The notes beneath the pieces were generated by a model. The model worked only from the letters and a program-made list of their open reading frames with translations, was not told where the DNA came from and ran no database searches. Shown here piece after piece: positions 32,281-43,849 of a DNA stretch of 64,000 bases. The stretch is from Adiantum capillus-veneris (taxonomy: Eukaryota > Streptophyta > Polypodiopsida > Polypodiales > Pteridaceae). The DNA is taken from the NCBI GenBank assembly GCA_014529385.2, contig CM043944.1, forward strand, positions 174,100,240 to 174,164,239. Direction: 5' to 3'. The translations under genes and the position numbers were made by a program. The stretch's first letter is position 1, and each line of letters begins with the position of its first letter.

Positions 32281-34914
32281 CGATCTTGGTTACTTGGTGA
32301 GCCTAATGTCTTCTTTTGATTTCTTTATCATACAAGCTGCCACTTGGCATGATCTAGGCCATTGCCTTTGATCGGAATATGATGGCCTCAATAACTAGCA
32401 CTGAAAAGCAGCTCTGTGTCACAAGCGCATTTGAGATTAAAATATAAATTGGCTCGTGTATTGTACTTCAAAACATGAAGGCCACAGCAAGAAGAGTGTT
32501 GCTCTGCAGCGGAAGGCATTCTCACACACGGGGAGGTTGGACGCGACTCGAGAGCAAAGTAGGATTCTCTCGTCCTCCTACAACTACTCACCGGTCTCCT
32601 ATTAAAAGTACTTCTCAAGTTCTCGTTCCCAAACCGCTTTATTTTCACACTGACAACCACCTACATATAGGCGCACACAAAGAAAGACGACGTCAATTCT
32701 TGTCCTTCTTTGGAAGGTCTGTAGAGAGCTGGAAACCAAGGCATGTAGAAGGGCGACATCATGGGATGAAATAGGAAAGATTTAGAATATAGATTTTTAC
32801 TTGGTGAGCCAAAGGCTCTTCTCCCCCTATCTGATCGCAAAAGCCACCACTTGGCAGCTTCTCGCTGGAAGCTTTTCACGCTAACAAACAAGTGAAAAGC
32901 TTAAAGCTAAAATAAGTAAAATGACACTACAACATCGCAGCCTCCAGTTCACAGATAGGACTTGCAACGATTCGCCCAATTCACAGGCGTGCAGTTTGCA
33001 GGCACCACAAGCGTCAGTTCGCACAGTTCACAGGTGTGCAGTCTATAGGCGTTCTCACGCAGTTCGCAGGTTCCAAAAGCAAGTACAAGTTTGGTGACTT
33101 GACTCCAGGTTATGCCCACTGATCATCGATTGAAATTTGTCTCAGTAGCACTAGAATAGACCTCTGCCATGCCTTGATCGCACCAAATATCTGATCATTG
33201 AGAGTGCTCATCATGTCGGCAAGCACCCTAAGTACCTTTAAGGTTCATGATCTGCAAAATATAACAAGTAACCAGGGTTTGCAAGGTCCTCGATAAACCG
33301 TTCAAGCGGCCTAGAACTCTTATTTTACCTTCTCGATGCAATAGGTTCTGCATCATGAACTGGCTGTCACAATGGCACTTTCGCACTGCTCACTGAACTG
33401 CCAGCCACTTTTGGATGGATCTCTCTTTAAGTGCAGAAGAGTTGATGGGTGGGTAGTTGTAGGTTGAGGGCGTGAAGAAGACTTGGGAGGCAACGAGCAG
33501 TGCTAGTTGAAGAGTAGGTAAGAACGAGGCAAGAGAAGCTAAACAGAGCGTGCAGCTACAAAGAATAGGGAGCCACTAACGAGTAGTGTAGAGAAATTAA
33601 TGGGGGAGCAGTGCTTCAACAAAGGAGGTCGTTGAGAAACAAGATTTGCAGCCGGGGCACTGGTGGCTAGATATGGGGTATCCTTAATAAGAGCAAGAGC
33701 AAACTATAGGGGAAAACAAACGAGCAGTTGGGGGATTAAGAAGCAGGACATATATTCACAACACTGCATGTTCCAATTGCACAAGCACGACTTCAGCTCG
33801 ACAACATTGCAAGGTCCGTTATTTGCATTCAATTTCCCATGCACATGCGTTTGCTTGGCACAACACATAAACGCTACGGGGCAGGGCACGGCTTCCGTTT
33901 CTTATAATTTTTTGGAGAGACCACAGTGCGAGCTCTCCACCATACTTTTGTATGGCACCTCTGTATGACGTGTACTATATACTTTGCACTTTCAATATGT
34001 GACGTTTCATTGCAAGATGTTATGTTTAACTATTCACGTTGCTGTTTTGTAGCTTCACTCAAATATCGGCCTATAGATTGGACAATCGAAAAGTAGCAGT
34101 ACAACATTGCAGGTCAGTAAAGCACCTCATTTATTGTTGCAGTTCATTCATGCTTTATCTATTTTCTTGTTTGTACCTTGGGTGCATGTATTATAGATAC
34201 GACGCATGTGCATGACTACATCAACAACTCTACTACGATAATTAATATGTACTCACAAGATGAAATCAACACTATAACAACCTTGCCTTGAATCAGTTGT
34301 ACAATCAAACTGACATTACAAAAGTTAAAATGAAGATGAGCGCGGGTAACGTAAATGTCCTTCAGTGGTGGCTTCTAGAATCTAGACCCTAAGTTCAATA
34401 AGTTGGATTTGATCGCAATTGACGTGCGCTACATGATTATTCTATAGATGTTTTATATAGCGAGGCCCACCAAGCAAGACTAGTTCAATTTTTTGAGGCA
34501 CACTTTTTGACCTTTTGAACTTCAAGTGCTTGGTCCGCTATTGTACCATAAATAGCAATACATGCCCAAAATGCAAGGGACGCATTCAAGGACTTTTCAT
34601 GTAAGATTTTGGTGCATCTCAACAATGAGGTAAGGTAGGACGTACTTATTTTCATGTTAATTTTTTTTTTGGATTAACAAGCTTTACCTTGTCATGTGAG
34701 CTGAGAAGACATTCTTGCATGGGATTTTAGTTTTTGAAGGCTCTACAAAACAGATTTTTGCACACCACATGGTTATACAAATGTATACCTTGAGAGTATA
34801 ATAGTGATATAAGAGCCAAGATAATGAAAGAGCGTGATACATGCATGCATGTTAAAAGGATTTTTTTTTTTTGTGAATTCTTAGCTAGCTATCCAATATT
34901 TTCACGTTGTCTCT
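32281..34914. other. Spacer without recognised genes
   Basis: Short open frames only, none with motifs. A degenerate short repeat built on CAGTTC(A/G)CAGG.GTGCAGT occurs at about 32940-33075. The phrase ACTTGGTGAGCC recurs at 32290 and 32801. Nothing else can be supported. Confidence 0.5.
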
Positions 34915-35350
34915 CCTAGAGTGCAGAAATTGCGGGATATGCACAATTTCAAAAAGCTTCTTGTCCGGAGTGTGGACTCTTGGAAGAGATTGATTGCAAG
35001 ATTTGCCCCACATGCATCTTGAAGGCATATGGCTCTATGCAGGATGTTGATATGGGCTTAAAAATTCACTCTGATATTGTTAGTCTAGTATTGTTGCAAA
35101 AAACATTGTGCTTCGCAATGCCTTCATCAATATGTATGCCAAATGTGGTGCACTTCAAAGAGCATAGAAAGTGCTTGAGGAACTTCTTGTCTAGAATTTC
35201 GTCTCTTGGAGTGCATTGATTGTGGGATATGCGCAATAGGAACATAAATCTCTACATTGTTTTTAACGGATGCAAAGCGAGGGCCTCTCTCCTGATGCAA
35301 TCACATATGCATGCATCTTGAAGGCATGTGGCTCTATGCAAGATGTCACA
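34915..35350 (+). pseudogene. Second PPR relic
   Basis: CILKAYGSMQDVDMGLKIHSDIVS, NMYAKCGALQ and a second CILKACGSMQD near 35310-35345 identify PLS-type PPR repeats. Frame changes, an in-frame stop (about 35236) and lack of any longer frame show it is a relic. It could derive from the same source gene as 30215-32280. Confidence 0.8.
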
Positions 35351-36540
35351 ATATTATGATATGTCATAAGACATGAGTCCATATTTTGCACATTACCACT
35401 TCAAAAAACAATGTTACAATAAAAGACATGTGCATCGTAATGTACATATTGCCTATCTCATTTTAGCTCATTTTAAAATATTAATAGTGTATAATTTTGT
35501 GAAAAAACCATTGTTATGAGTGGACACACACAACTAAAATGAAAATTTGGTGCAGTTTTATTAAACCACTCATAAATTGAATAGAGCATCTTACATTTAA
35601 AAAGATTAAGTAGAACGTTTTACATCCAAAATGTGTGCATGTACCTTTTTAAATTGAAAGTATATTAGCTATTTGTAGACATAGAGAAATAACATAGTAT
35701 GAATTTTAGTGAAACTATAGCATTTGGTTTTGCAAAGATGTTGTTCATTAGTGTAGACACTATTGAGGTTGTATAAAAGTGATATCATATATGTTATAAT
35801 TTTTATGACTTATATAAATGTAGCATTTTAAAAAAGCAACAATGATTGATGAATAAAACTTTCTTTTGAATATCATTAGATAGTCTATATTTTCACAAGA
35901 ACACTTAAGAACAACAACTACAGACAGTTCAAACATTTGTGTATGAAATACTTTTCACGACCACATTATCGACCAAGTAGTTTCATATACTTAGTACTTG
36001 CAAAAAATGATCTCCACATGCACGAACAAATTAAATGGCGTTCATATGGCCCAGTTAGGGACTTGAATGCCACATTTTTGCAAGAACAAATGCTTCTAAC
36101 AAACGACACTCTATAACCGCTTTACCGATTGAGTGCCGCCCGAATCTAAAGAGAAATAATGGTTTCATACGAGCATCACAAATGGCCTTGTTACTGACCG
36201 ATGCCCATACGTTTTTTTGGCAAGAGAAAGGGAAGTTGACTCACCATAAGGATACTTATATTGCAGTGTTATTGATGTAGTATCCAAACATTGAGCCAAT
36301 ACTTACCACACAAGGACACCATATTCCTCACGTAACTGAGGTGATGCCCTCGTGGTAAGCACTATTTTGTAGAACAGCTTACACACACACTCACATTGTG
36401 TGGTAAGCTACCTTATGACTGCCGTGCAATATGACAAAACGCATGCTATCACACAACGCACACACACACCCACTCGAGTCATGTGATTAGGTACCTTGTT
36501 GCTGTCGTGCACTGTGATGCAGACCACGATCCCATATGAC
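35351..36540. other. AT-rich spacer
   Basis: No gene or element end recognised; AT-rich with short CA runs near 36370-36470. Confidence 0.5.
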
Positions 36541-36544
36541 CCCC

Positions 36545-36581
36545 CCTCTCTCTCTCTCTCCTCTCAATGTACCTGTGAAGG

Positions 36582-36626
<45 letters not shown>

Positions 36627-36643
36627 CAATGTACCTGTGAAGG

Positions 36644-36687
<44 letters not shown>
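36545..36687. repeat. Compound CT repeat with a duplicated 26-bp spacer
   Basis: Two CT tracts are each tied to the same spacer, CTCTCAATGTACCTGTGAAG + GAGGT (about 36561-36586 and 36622-36647). The whole tract-plus-spacer unit has been duplicated. Confidence 0.85.
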
Positions 36688-36688
<1 letters not shown>

Positions 36689-36904
36689 GCTTAAAAAATA
36701 ATACCTAGTGGGCCCGATTGGGTCCCTCTATATATTTAGTTGCGGGCTCTTTGGGCTTTTAATTTTATCGATGGGCTCGCAAGGAAAATGTAAAAGCCGG
36801 GCTTTTTGTGGGTTTCCACGTTGCTCTCAACCGGCTAGTTTGTGATCATGTTAAGTGTGATGATGTCAATATGTTAATAAAACCTTGTGATCACACAAAA
36901 TTTT

Positions 36905-37600
36905 ATGTAATTACGTAAATATTAAATCCCTGTCTAAGTAGGTGATTCGTTTATCAAGTAAACATCTCTCATAAAGCTTCCCCCCAAATCTACCAAGGTA
37001 AAGTGGTTGTAGACAACATAGAAATGACCCGTTCATAGTTATATTCATCCTTTCTGCCACACCATTTTGAGCAAGTGTAAGGCATGGTGGAATGTCTTCT
37101 AATGGCTTGTTTACTGCAGATGTCCTTGAACTCAGAGGAGATATACTCGCCTCCATTGTCAATTCGTAAAGTTTAAAGCTTTCTACCTGATTGGTTTTCT
37201 ATCATTGCTAAGAAATTTTGAAAGACACTAAATACTTTGCTCTTTTGCTTCAAGTTTGCTAAGAAATTTTGAAAGGCACTAAAGACTTTGCTCTTTTGCT
37301 TCAAGAGATAAACCCATACCTTCCTACTAGAGTTATCTATGAATGTTAGAAAAGTAGTCCCCCCCTTAGATACTTAACATGCATAAGTCCGCATAAGTCG
37401 CTAGAACAAGATCTAGAGGACTTCCTAACTCCTTGTCTATAGGTGTTGAGGTCACTTAGTTTGTTTTCCATAAATGCACTACTCACATAAAGAAAAATCA
37501 AAGTAATCTAACATGGGGATATAACCAAAATGCTATAGTACCTTCATTCCTTTTTGACTCATATGTCCCGTCCAGTGAGATGAAGCAAAATGCACCACAA
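36905..37600 (-). pseudogene. Copia pre-integrase and integrase relic
   Basis: Read downwards on the - strand: GHMSQKGMKVL (about 37570), CIYGKQT, DLVLATYADLCM, then NGGEYISSEFKDIC (about 37160), NGVAERMN, and RVISMLSTTTLPW. This is the order of a Copia integrase. Stops and frameshifts are dense. A 51-bp tandem duplication (37206-37256 and 37257-37305) sits inside. It is a different copy from the element at 23633-28890. Confidence 0.78.
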
Positions 37601-37958
37601 CACAACATAAGGAATTCACTTAATTCCCTCACCTCACACATAAACACCCAAAAGCTCAATGAAATCCTCCCCACAAGCTCAATTCAAACTCCAAATGCCT
37701 CGACCTACAAACCCTTGGATGGCCACATACATTACAAGGTGAGTCAACAAGTTGATGTATCAGGCCTAGGGTAAGACCGGGCAGGCCAAGGGCTAGGATG
37801 GACATGCAATATAGGGAACCTATTATTAGCAAGGCAAGGCCTATATAGGGCACGATTGAGTGGAAAGTGGTAGGCTCTAGTCCCCTCAATCTCACATTGG
37901 TATCTGAGGTCAGGGGAGAGGGGATCTATGGTGGAGGAGGAGAAGCATGGCTATATTA

Positions 37959-38207
<249 letters not shown>

Positions 38208-39289
38208 TAGAGTATGGAGGCATGACCTTCCTCTCTCAAAGGGTTGTGCATGGACATGTAAATCACTCAGGGCATGGTGCTATGTTTAGCTTCTTGCATG
38301 AATCAAAGGGGGGTTTTCCTGTGCGCAGTAACCCTAGTGTCAAAGAGGGGGAAAATTTTGACCAACGCCAAATCATGACAGATTGGACTCCTTGTGAGCG
38401 CACTGTCGTGGAGAGACTTTTTTGTCACATGGAGCAGGCTTGGGGAGCAACATACAATGTTATAAGAGCATTTCGTCCTCGTGCAGAGCCGCGATGGCTA
38501 CATATGCAAGTTTTCTACGTTTTTTGGTTTTTTTTAATAACTTTTGGCCGTCCTCAGTGGGAACCTTCCATTACTGGCAGCTCGTCCCACACCATGGGCT
38601 TACACGGGTTTGTGATCACGTCTACATGCAATTGTGCAAGGTTGCATGATCATGCAAGGGCCTCCGCAATGGGGCCATGGTTGCATGGCCAACTATGGCA
38701 CATGGAATCCAAAACACAGAATGTTGTACAAGAACCAAAGGGGCTCATACATAAGTCTTTAAAACCTTTGTTCCAAAAGCTACATTTCAAAGGAGGTTAC
38801 GACTTCAAGCAAAGTTGGCGTGAATATGAGGACTCTCATCAAGGTGGTCTTAAGTACAAATTTCTAGATTCACAACTGCTCCCTCCATGCCTTGCGGCAA
38901 AGAGAGCACATTGACTACAAATGATCATAAGTCGAGAGAGAATTGAATTTGATTTTGAACATGGTTTGGAAGATATATAAGATGCCACTTTTTGATAAGG
39001 CATGCGGCAACATGTTGTGGCATTATGTTTGCATGCGTACAAGAGGGAGCTACTCCAAAGGCAAGATGCACTATGGAGTTTTTTATCGATCGTGTAAGAT
39101 TCACCCTAGCTATGAGCCACAATCAAGATGGGAAAGTATCACGACCACTTCATACATAAAATCCCAAGATTATGGATTTCAAGTCCACCAAAGATCTAGT
39201 GTTTTGAATACAATTCCACCTTCAGTAGATCTCCTATTTTGTCTATAGCATTAAGAGTCTCTATACAAGCACAGGTTTGGGGTAAGACC

Positions 39290-39560
39290 CAGCTCGTGAT
39301 TACTAAATTACTTACTAAGTGTTGATGGTCAATTCTTGGAACCTTCACACTTGCACTTTCAAGGAAAGAAGTCCACAAGCTGCCAAGGGGTAGTAGACAA
39401 CTTCAACTTCCAAATTTGACTTCAATCACTATTAGACATGGTAGACTGTGTTGGTCACCGTTGGCTGCTAGTTGAGCAGTTTCCATGCAAAGTCTAACCA
39501 AGCGGTTTGCCATTGCAAAAGCTAACCAAGGGGTTTCGATTGCAAAGGCAACACCTAGGG
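39290..39560 (+). repeat. Block shared with the first short-LTR relic
   Basis: Parallel to about 13150-13420: CTTA.TAAGTGTTGATGGTCA, TTTCAAG.AAAGAAGT, CCAAGGGGTAGTAGA, AATCACTA.TAG, GTCTA.CCAAG. It lies at similar relative positions inside both short-LTR relics. Confidence 0.7.
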
Positions 39561-39591
39561 TTACCAGTTTCTACTGCTTTTTTTTCACTCA

Positions 39592-40525
39592 TTGTTAAGG
39601 CGGTTACGCCGTTAGCGGAAGCTAAATAGCGAGAACTCAACCAACAATAGAATTTGTTAGACGAGGACGAAGCTTGACCCGCAGGCGCATGGAAACGACT
39701 AGGTGGGTGTCAAATCACCTACTCGACCTTCTAATGACAATCACTACTAAGGAAATCAAATCTAAGTTCTAAAATACGCAAGTGACTGAAATCCGTACTA
39801 CGAACGAATGCTATACGAAACAGGATCTAGAATCATTGAATCGATCTCAAACTCAAGGGGAAGTCTATACAACACCCTAAAGACTTGAACTGCAAAATCA
39901 ACCTATAACCACTCCGTGCGGTAAACGCGTATGAAGACAGGCCGAAAAATACAGGTGACCGAAACTTGACCCCGATGGTACTAATGTGTAGCTCTACTCG
40001 TTGTGGTTCTATAGATATGCTGCACGCTCTATTTCGACACACGAGTTGGAAGAAAACTCACACCGAAGCTCGTAGGAACTTACCACACACAGAAGCCGAT
40101 AGCGCGCACTCTTGGTATCAGTGCGTAGCTCTCGCCGTTGCTAACACAATGGCGGTGTCGCTTCTCCAATGGCGGCTCCGTAGCTCGCGTAGCAAGTAGA
40201 TAAGACTCTCTCTCTCTCTCTCTCTCACTCTCTCTCAGACATAGTCACGGCGCTCAAAAACTCACTTTGATTAATAATCTGAATCCCCTTAGGTTACAAA
40301 ACTTTGGCTTATATACCTCAGCCTTGGAGGTGAGAACATCTCTAACTAATTACATCAGTAAGTGAAACTACTTCGGGATTACAAGCTGGAAACTCAATTG
40401 AGTCCCGTTACTTAATGAATGGCTCAATTCAAAATCAATGTCGGAAAGACATTTATTACAATCAATGGTTACAAAAATGATGAGTGTGAGCAAAAATGTG
40501 GGTGTGATCCTCTGCTGGCTCAACA
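39592..40525 (-). repeat. 3' LTR of the giant element
   Basis: 934 bp; in sense orientation TGTTGAGCCAGC...CGCCTTAACA. TATA-like GGTATATAAG lies at 40308-40317 (complement). A GA tract in the sense direction (about 40205-40240) lies 70-110 bp downstream of it. Confidence 0.95.
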
Positions 40526-40559
40526 CTCCCCCCCTCCGCGTTCATGTCGTCCCTGACAT
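40526..40559 (-). other. Polypurine tract and pre-LTR inverted motif
   Basis: On the - strand ATGTC-AGGGAC-GACAT is followed by GAACGCGGAGGGGGGAG, ending at the LTR start (40525). The same arrangement precedes the LTR at 21021. Confidence 0.85.
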
Positions 40560-40574
40560 GACCTTTATGCTTGG

Positions 40575-41321
40575 TCAATAAAGTCCTGTCGTCTTGAGCA
40601 TCTGCAAATGTGATTCGTATCGCAGGTTGCCGATGGTCAAGGTTGGGCCGAATATTTTGCTTTCGTGGGTGAAAAAGCCGGTGTAGAAAGCTTCTTCGAA
40701 TGTTTGCATGTGGAAGCTAGGCAAACACATAATCCTCTGGTATAGGAGGTGCAACACTTTTGGAGAAGGCTGCAATGAAAGGTCATACATCATATCAGTA
40801 ACTGTGTCGGCCGTCAATAGTAGACTCGAGGTCGTGGCTTTATCTGGCGCGAACACTTCAATGCAAGCTAAGAGAGTCCTGCAAATTTTCTTGAGCATCT
40901 GACACGAAAGGTCAGGAGAGCCAGTAAAGAGCTTGATGGTGCCCGTTAGGGTTTTCACCATGTAGGCTTTACCTATTCTCTCTCCTGCCTTTGGTCCTGG
41001 CATCCTTGGGTAATTAAGCCAATTTGGCTTCTTTTCTGCAATCCTGCCATGCTCTTTCCAGCTTCTGACTCTTGGCACCGGGCAGAAGGTTGCATCCTCC
41101 CGAATCTCCTTTGGTGCCTCTACCAAGTAGATGAGGTAGGCTGGGTATTTGTTTAGCCAACCTTTCTTCCATCTAGGCTGCGAATCTACAATCTTCTTTG
41201 ATTGTTCCTCTTTTGTGATGTCGCCTTCGTAAAGAGCGACATACTGCTCCTCCTCTATTCTCTTTTTCGTTTTTATCACTTCAAATTCATCAAAGGGAAA
41301 GGCAGGCTGGGTTGCATCCAC
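40575..41321 (-). CDS. 248-aa downstream ORF of giant element
   Basis: Starts at ATG 41321 (MDATQPAFPFDEFEV) and overlaps the end of the 857-aa frame by 46 nt in the -1 frame. The protein has a charged N-terminus, a basic middle (RWKKGWLNKYP), and a more hydrophobic C-terminal half (SLLLTADTVTDMMYDL, VLHLLYQRIMCLPSF). I recognise no domain and see no clear membrane segment or signal peptide. Either a separate product made by reinitiation at the overlap, or the second half of one ancestral ORF separated by a frameshift. Its position 3' of pol is where env-like or extra ORFs occur in some plant gypsy elements. Confidence 0.7.
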   Translation of the reverse strand: MDATQPAFPFDEFEVIKTKKRIEEEQYVALYEGDITKEEQSKKIVDSQPRWKKGWLNKYPAYLIYLVEAPKEIREDATFCPVPRVRSWKEHGRIAEKKPNWLNYPRMPGPKAGERIGKAYMVKTLTGTIKLFTGSPDLSCQMLKKICRTLLACIEVFAPDKATTSSLLLTADTVTDMMYDLSLQPSPKVLHLLYQRIMCLPSFHMQTFEEAFYTGFFTHESKIFGPTLTIGNLRYESHLQMLKTTGLY

Positions 41322-43849
41322 TCTTCATGGAGCACTTTTGTGTCTAATCCCTGAAGTCTAATGGAGATTAGGAGTCTCCTCTCCCATTCCATTTCCGCCT
41401 TGGCACTCTCCTCTGCTGACTTTTCTATTTGGTCATGGAGCCTTTGTTCTTCTTCTTCAGAGATTCCTGAAGTTGAGGTCACCTCGTGAACTGGGGCTGG
41501 ATCTTCAATTGTGGTTGCCTCTCTAGTTTCTGGTAGTTCTATGGCTGCTCCACCTGATTCTTCTTGTGGTGTCTCTGTCTCTCTTCTTTGTTGCTCTTGT
41601 AGATCTTGGAGCTGTTTGCGGAGGGTCTCATTCTCTGTTCTTAGTGTTTGATTTTCTAAAGTGAGCCTCTCCTCTGCTGCCAATGATCCCTCCGCAATGT
41701 GCAACCTTTGCACTTGCTCTAATCTTAGCTCTCTTTGTAAGCTTCGGACCTGGTCTTCCAGAGCTGGTACAAGAGCTCCCTCTTGTTCGGTTCCTGCTCT
41801 GCTAGCTCTAGGGGTAGTCATGAGTCTAGTGATTGTTCTTTCTTGGAGCTCGACTCTTTCCCTTAGCTCAATGAGCTCATCTTTAGCCGCCTCCAAGTCG
41901 TCTTCCATCCGCTCCCTTGCTTCCTGTGCACTTGTTACTTCTCTTGAGGCCTCAGCTAGCTGGAGTATCAAGCCATCTCTCTCGTTTTCCACATCGTAGA
42001 GTGATGCTTTATGACTTTGAGATTCAGTCATAGCATCCTCTAATTTCCTCTGCAACTCGGCTTCCCTTTGTTTGGCTATCTCAATCTCCACTTCCTTTGC
42101 CTTGGATCTTTCTTTGATCTTGTTGAGCAGTTCATGCACCATGTGCATGTCTTTTTCATCTTCATCTGTCAACTCTAAAGCTTTCTTGGCCACCACCTCC
42201 ACTGGCTTCGGCTCTTCTAGTACGTTCTGCTCGTCCAGTTTTTCATCACTTTCTTTTGTACTCTTTGTATTTTCCTCTGTCCCTCTCCGATCATCTCGTT
42301 TTTGTAGGGTGATCCCATAAACCGCCTCAAGGGCCTCTTCTTCAGTGTACCCTATCGCTACCAGATCCTCATAATCGTTTTTCTTTTGCTGAATTGGATC
42401 TATCTCCTTTTCCTTGGTCCCGGCCTCCGGCTTTTCCATACCAGCCGTGTCCATCTCTACTGTGGTCTCTTCCACAATGATTTCCGTCTTCTTCGGGCTG
42501 GGTACATCAGTAAAGGAGGGCTGATTGTCCTCAGTCATCTTGGCTTTCCCTTTGTTTGCTTGCCCGTCTTTCTCTTGAGGTTTAGTAGACTCATCTACTT
42601 TCTTCTTCCCCTTGTCGTCCTTTTGCAGCTCAGCTTTTAAAAGCTGTACTTCCTCTTCAGTGTATGGCTCGACAGGTTGCTGCTCTAGTATTGCCTCTGA
42701 CTCCTCATAAGCTCTAATATATTGATCATATTGATCAACATGTGGCCTGGCTGAGCTAGTTCCGACTTTAGTGGGGTCTGGCACCCACTTTTCTTCAAAG
42801 TCCCCCTTTAGAGCTCTTTTCGCTCTAAACTGTTCCACTAGTCTTTCCATTCGTGCCGCTTTCTGACTTTTGGTTTGCTTGGGAGCAACCTTCTTCTTTG
42901 CTTTCTTCATAATCGGCTCATCCACATTCTCTTCAGGTTCTGAAACTATTTCTAGTTTCCTGCGTGCTCTTGTGGACGCCCTCTTGGATACTTCAGGCTG
43001 TTCTTCCTCCTCATCGGCTTCTCTAAGCCACTCATTCTGGGAGGGAACCTTTGGCCATTGATCTCTGGCTCCAATAGCTTCATAAGCTATTCTTGTCAGA
43101 ACTTCAGCTCCTCCTATATACTTTGGCTTCTCGTTGTGCATGGCAATTACTTGCTCGTGGATGTGTTGAGCGTAATTCACCTCTTTTGGCATATTGCTCT
43201 TCAATGCCCATGTGATGGTAGTTGCAATGGCATGGGGCGGTGTCGTATACTTTTGCGGTCTTTTACTGCAAATATGGAGAAATTGGTTGTACAGTCGGCA
43301 AAGGGTTGCCGCTCTTTGGTCTGCCATATCTCCATAAGTTGCATTCTGTTTCTTGGACCCATAAACCTCTATAGCCTCCCTTCTTTCCCTGACAGAGCTC
43401 CCTTTGTTGTTCAGCTTCAATGCATCTGCAATGAGCTGTGGAGTGATCTGTACCTCTACTTTCTCTCCATCTATTGCTGTCAATGTGGCTTTCCCATCCT
43501 TCTGAATGGAGGTTGCCAACTCATACACTCTTCTTGTATCTACACCTGATGGTCTCGAGGTGAAGAATCTGTGCAAGTCTGCCCTTTCCAGGTACCTGCT
43601 GATGTTCTCTGCCCTGCTATAATCCACCAACTCTTGTGGGATCATCGGTATATCCACCGCTTGCCCTTGAGGATCTCTGAAAGTCCCCTGGTAGATCTTT
43701 ATTCCCTCTTGTTCCAGTACTGCTTCCTCCACCCAAGTTTTGGTTGGCTTGAGGGTTTTTGCTGGAATGTCAAAGGGTTCCGCTTCTGCAAGAGCATCTT
43801 TGATTGTCGGTCTTTTTCTCTTCGTTGCCGATAACTTGGCAGAATCCAT
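41276..43849 (-). CDS. 857-aa extra ORF with coiled coil, giant element
   Basis: Intact frame from ATG 43849 in sense orientation, 3' of pol. Residues about 50-270 form a globular region (DIPMIPQELVDYSRAENISRY, then LHRFFTSRPSGVDTRRVYEL). Residues 313-347 are very basic, with a nuclear-signal-like MKKAKKKVAPK. Residues 350-560 are acidic and Lys-rich. Residues 492-514 read LVAIGYTEEEALEAVYG, reminiscent of a UBA helix motif. Residues about 565-757 are a long heptad-rich coiled coil (LEAAKDELIELRERVELQERTI). No membrane segment, so not an envelope protein. It resembles in place, not provably in sequence, the extra ORFs of Athila-type elements. Function unknown; the open length suggests it was kept until recently. 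Confidence 0.85.
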   Translation of the reverse strand: MDSAKLSATKRKRPTIKDALAEAEPFDIPAKTLKPTKTWVEEAVLEQEGIKIYQGTFRDPQGQAVDIPMIPQELVDYSRAENISRYLERADLHRFFTSRPSGVDTRRVYELATSIQKDGKATLTAIDGEKVEVQITPQLIADALKLNNKGSSVRERREAIEVYGSKKQNATYGDMADQRAATLCRLYNQFLHICSKRPQKYTTPPHAIATTITWALKSNMPKEVNYAQHIHEQVIAMHNEKPKYIGGAEVLTRIAYEAIGARDQWPKVPSQNEWLREADEEEEQPEVSKRASTRARRKLEIVSEPEENVDEPIMKKAKKKVAPKQTKSQKAARMERLVEQFRAKRALKGDFEEKWVPDPTKVGTSSARPHVDQYDQYIRAYEESEAILEQQPVEPYTEEEVQLLKAELQKDDKGKKKVDESTKPQEKDGQANKGKAKMTEDNQPSFTDVPSPKKTEIIVEETTVEMDTAGMEKPEAGTKEKEIDPIQQKKNDYEDLVAIGYTEEEALEAVYGITLQKRDDRRGTEENTKSTKESDEKLDEQNVLEEPKPVEVVAKKALELTDEDEKDMHMVHELLNKIKERSKAKEVEIEIAKQREAELQRKLEDAMTESQSHKASLYDVENERDGLILQLAEASREVTSAQEARERMEDDLEAAKDELIELRERVELQERTITRLMTTPRASRAGTEQEGALVPALEDQVRSLQRELRLEQVQRLHIAEGSLAAEERLTLENQTLRTENETLRKQLQDLQEQQRRETETPQEESGGAAIELPETREATTIEDPAPVHEVTSTSGISEEEEQRLHDQIEKSAEESAKAEMEWERRLLISIRLQGLDTKVLHEEWMQPSLPFPLMNLK

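Noticed and set aside
32976-33075. CAGTTCACAGG-type degenerate repeats as a minisatellite
   Set aside because: Units vary in length and sequence and there are too few to be convincing.
40575-43849. Envelope protein in the downstream ORFs
   Set aside because: No signal peptide, transmembrane segment or fusion-peptide-like region is visible; the proteins are charged and coiled-coil rich.
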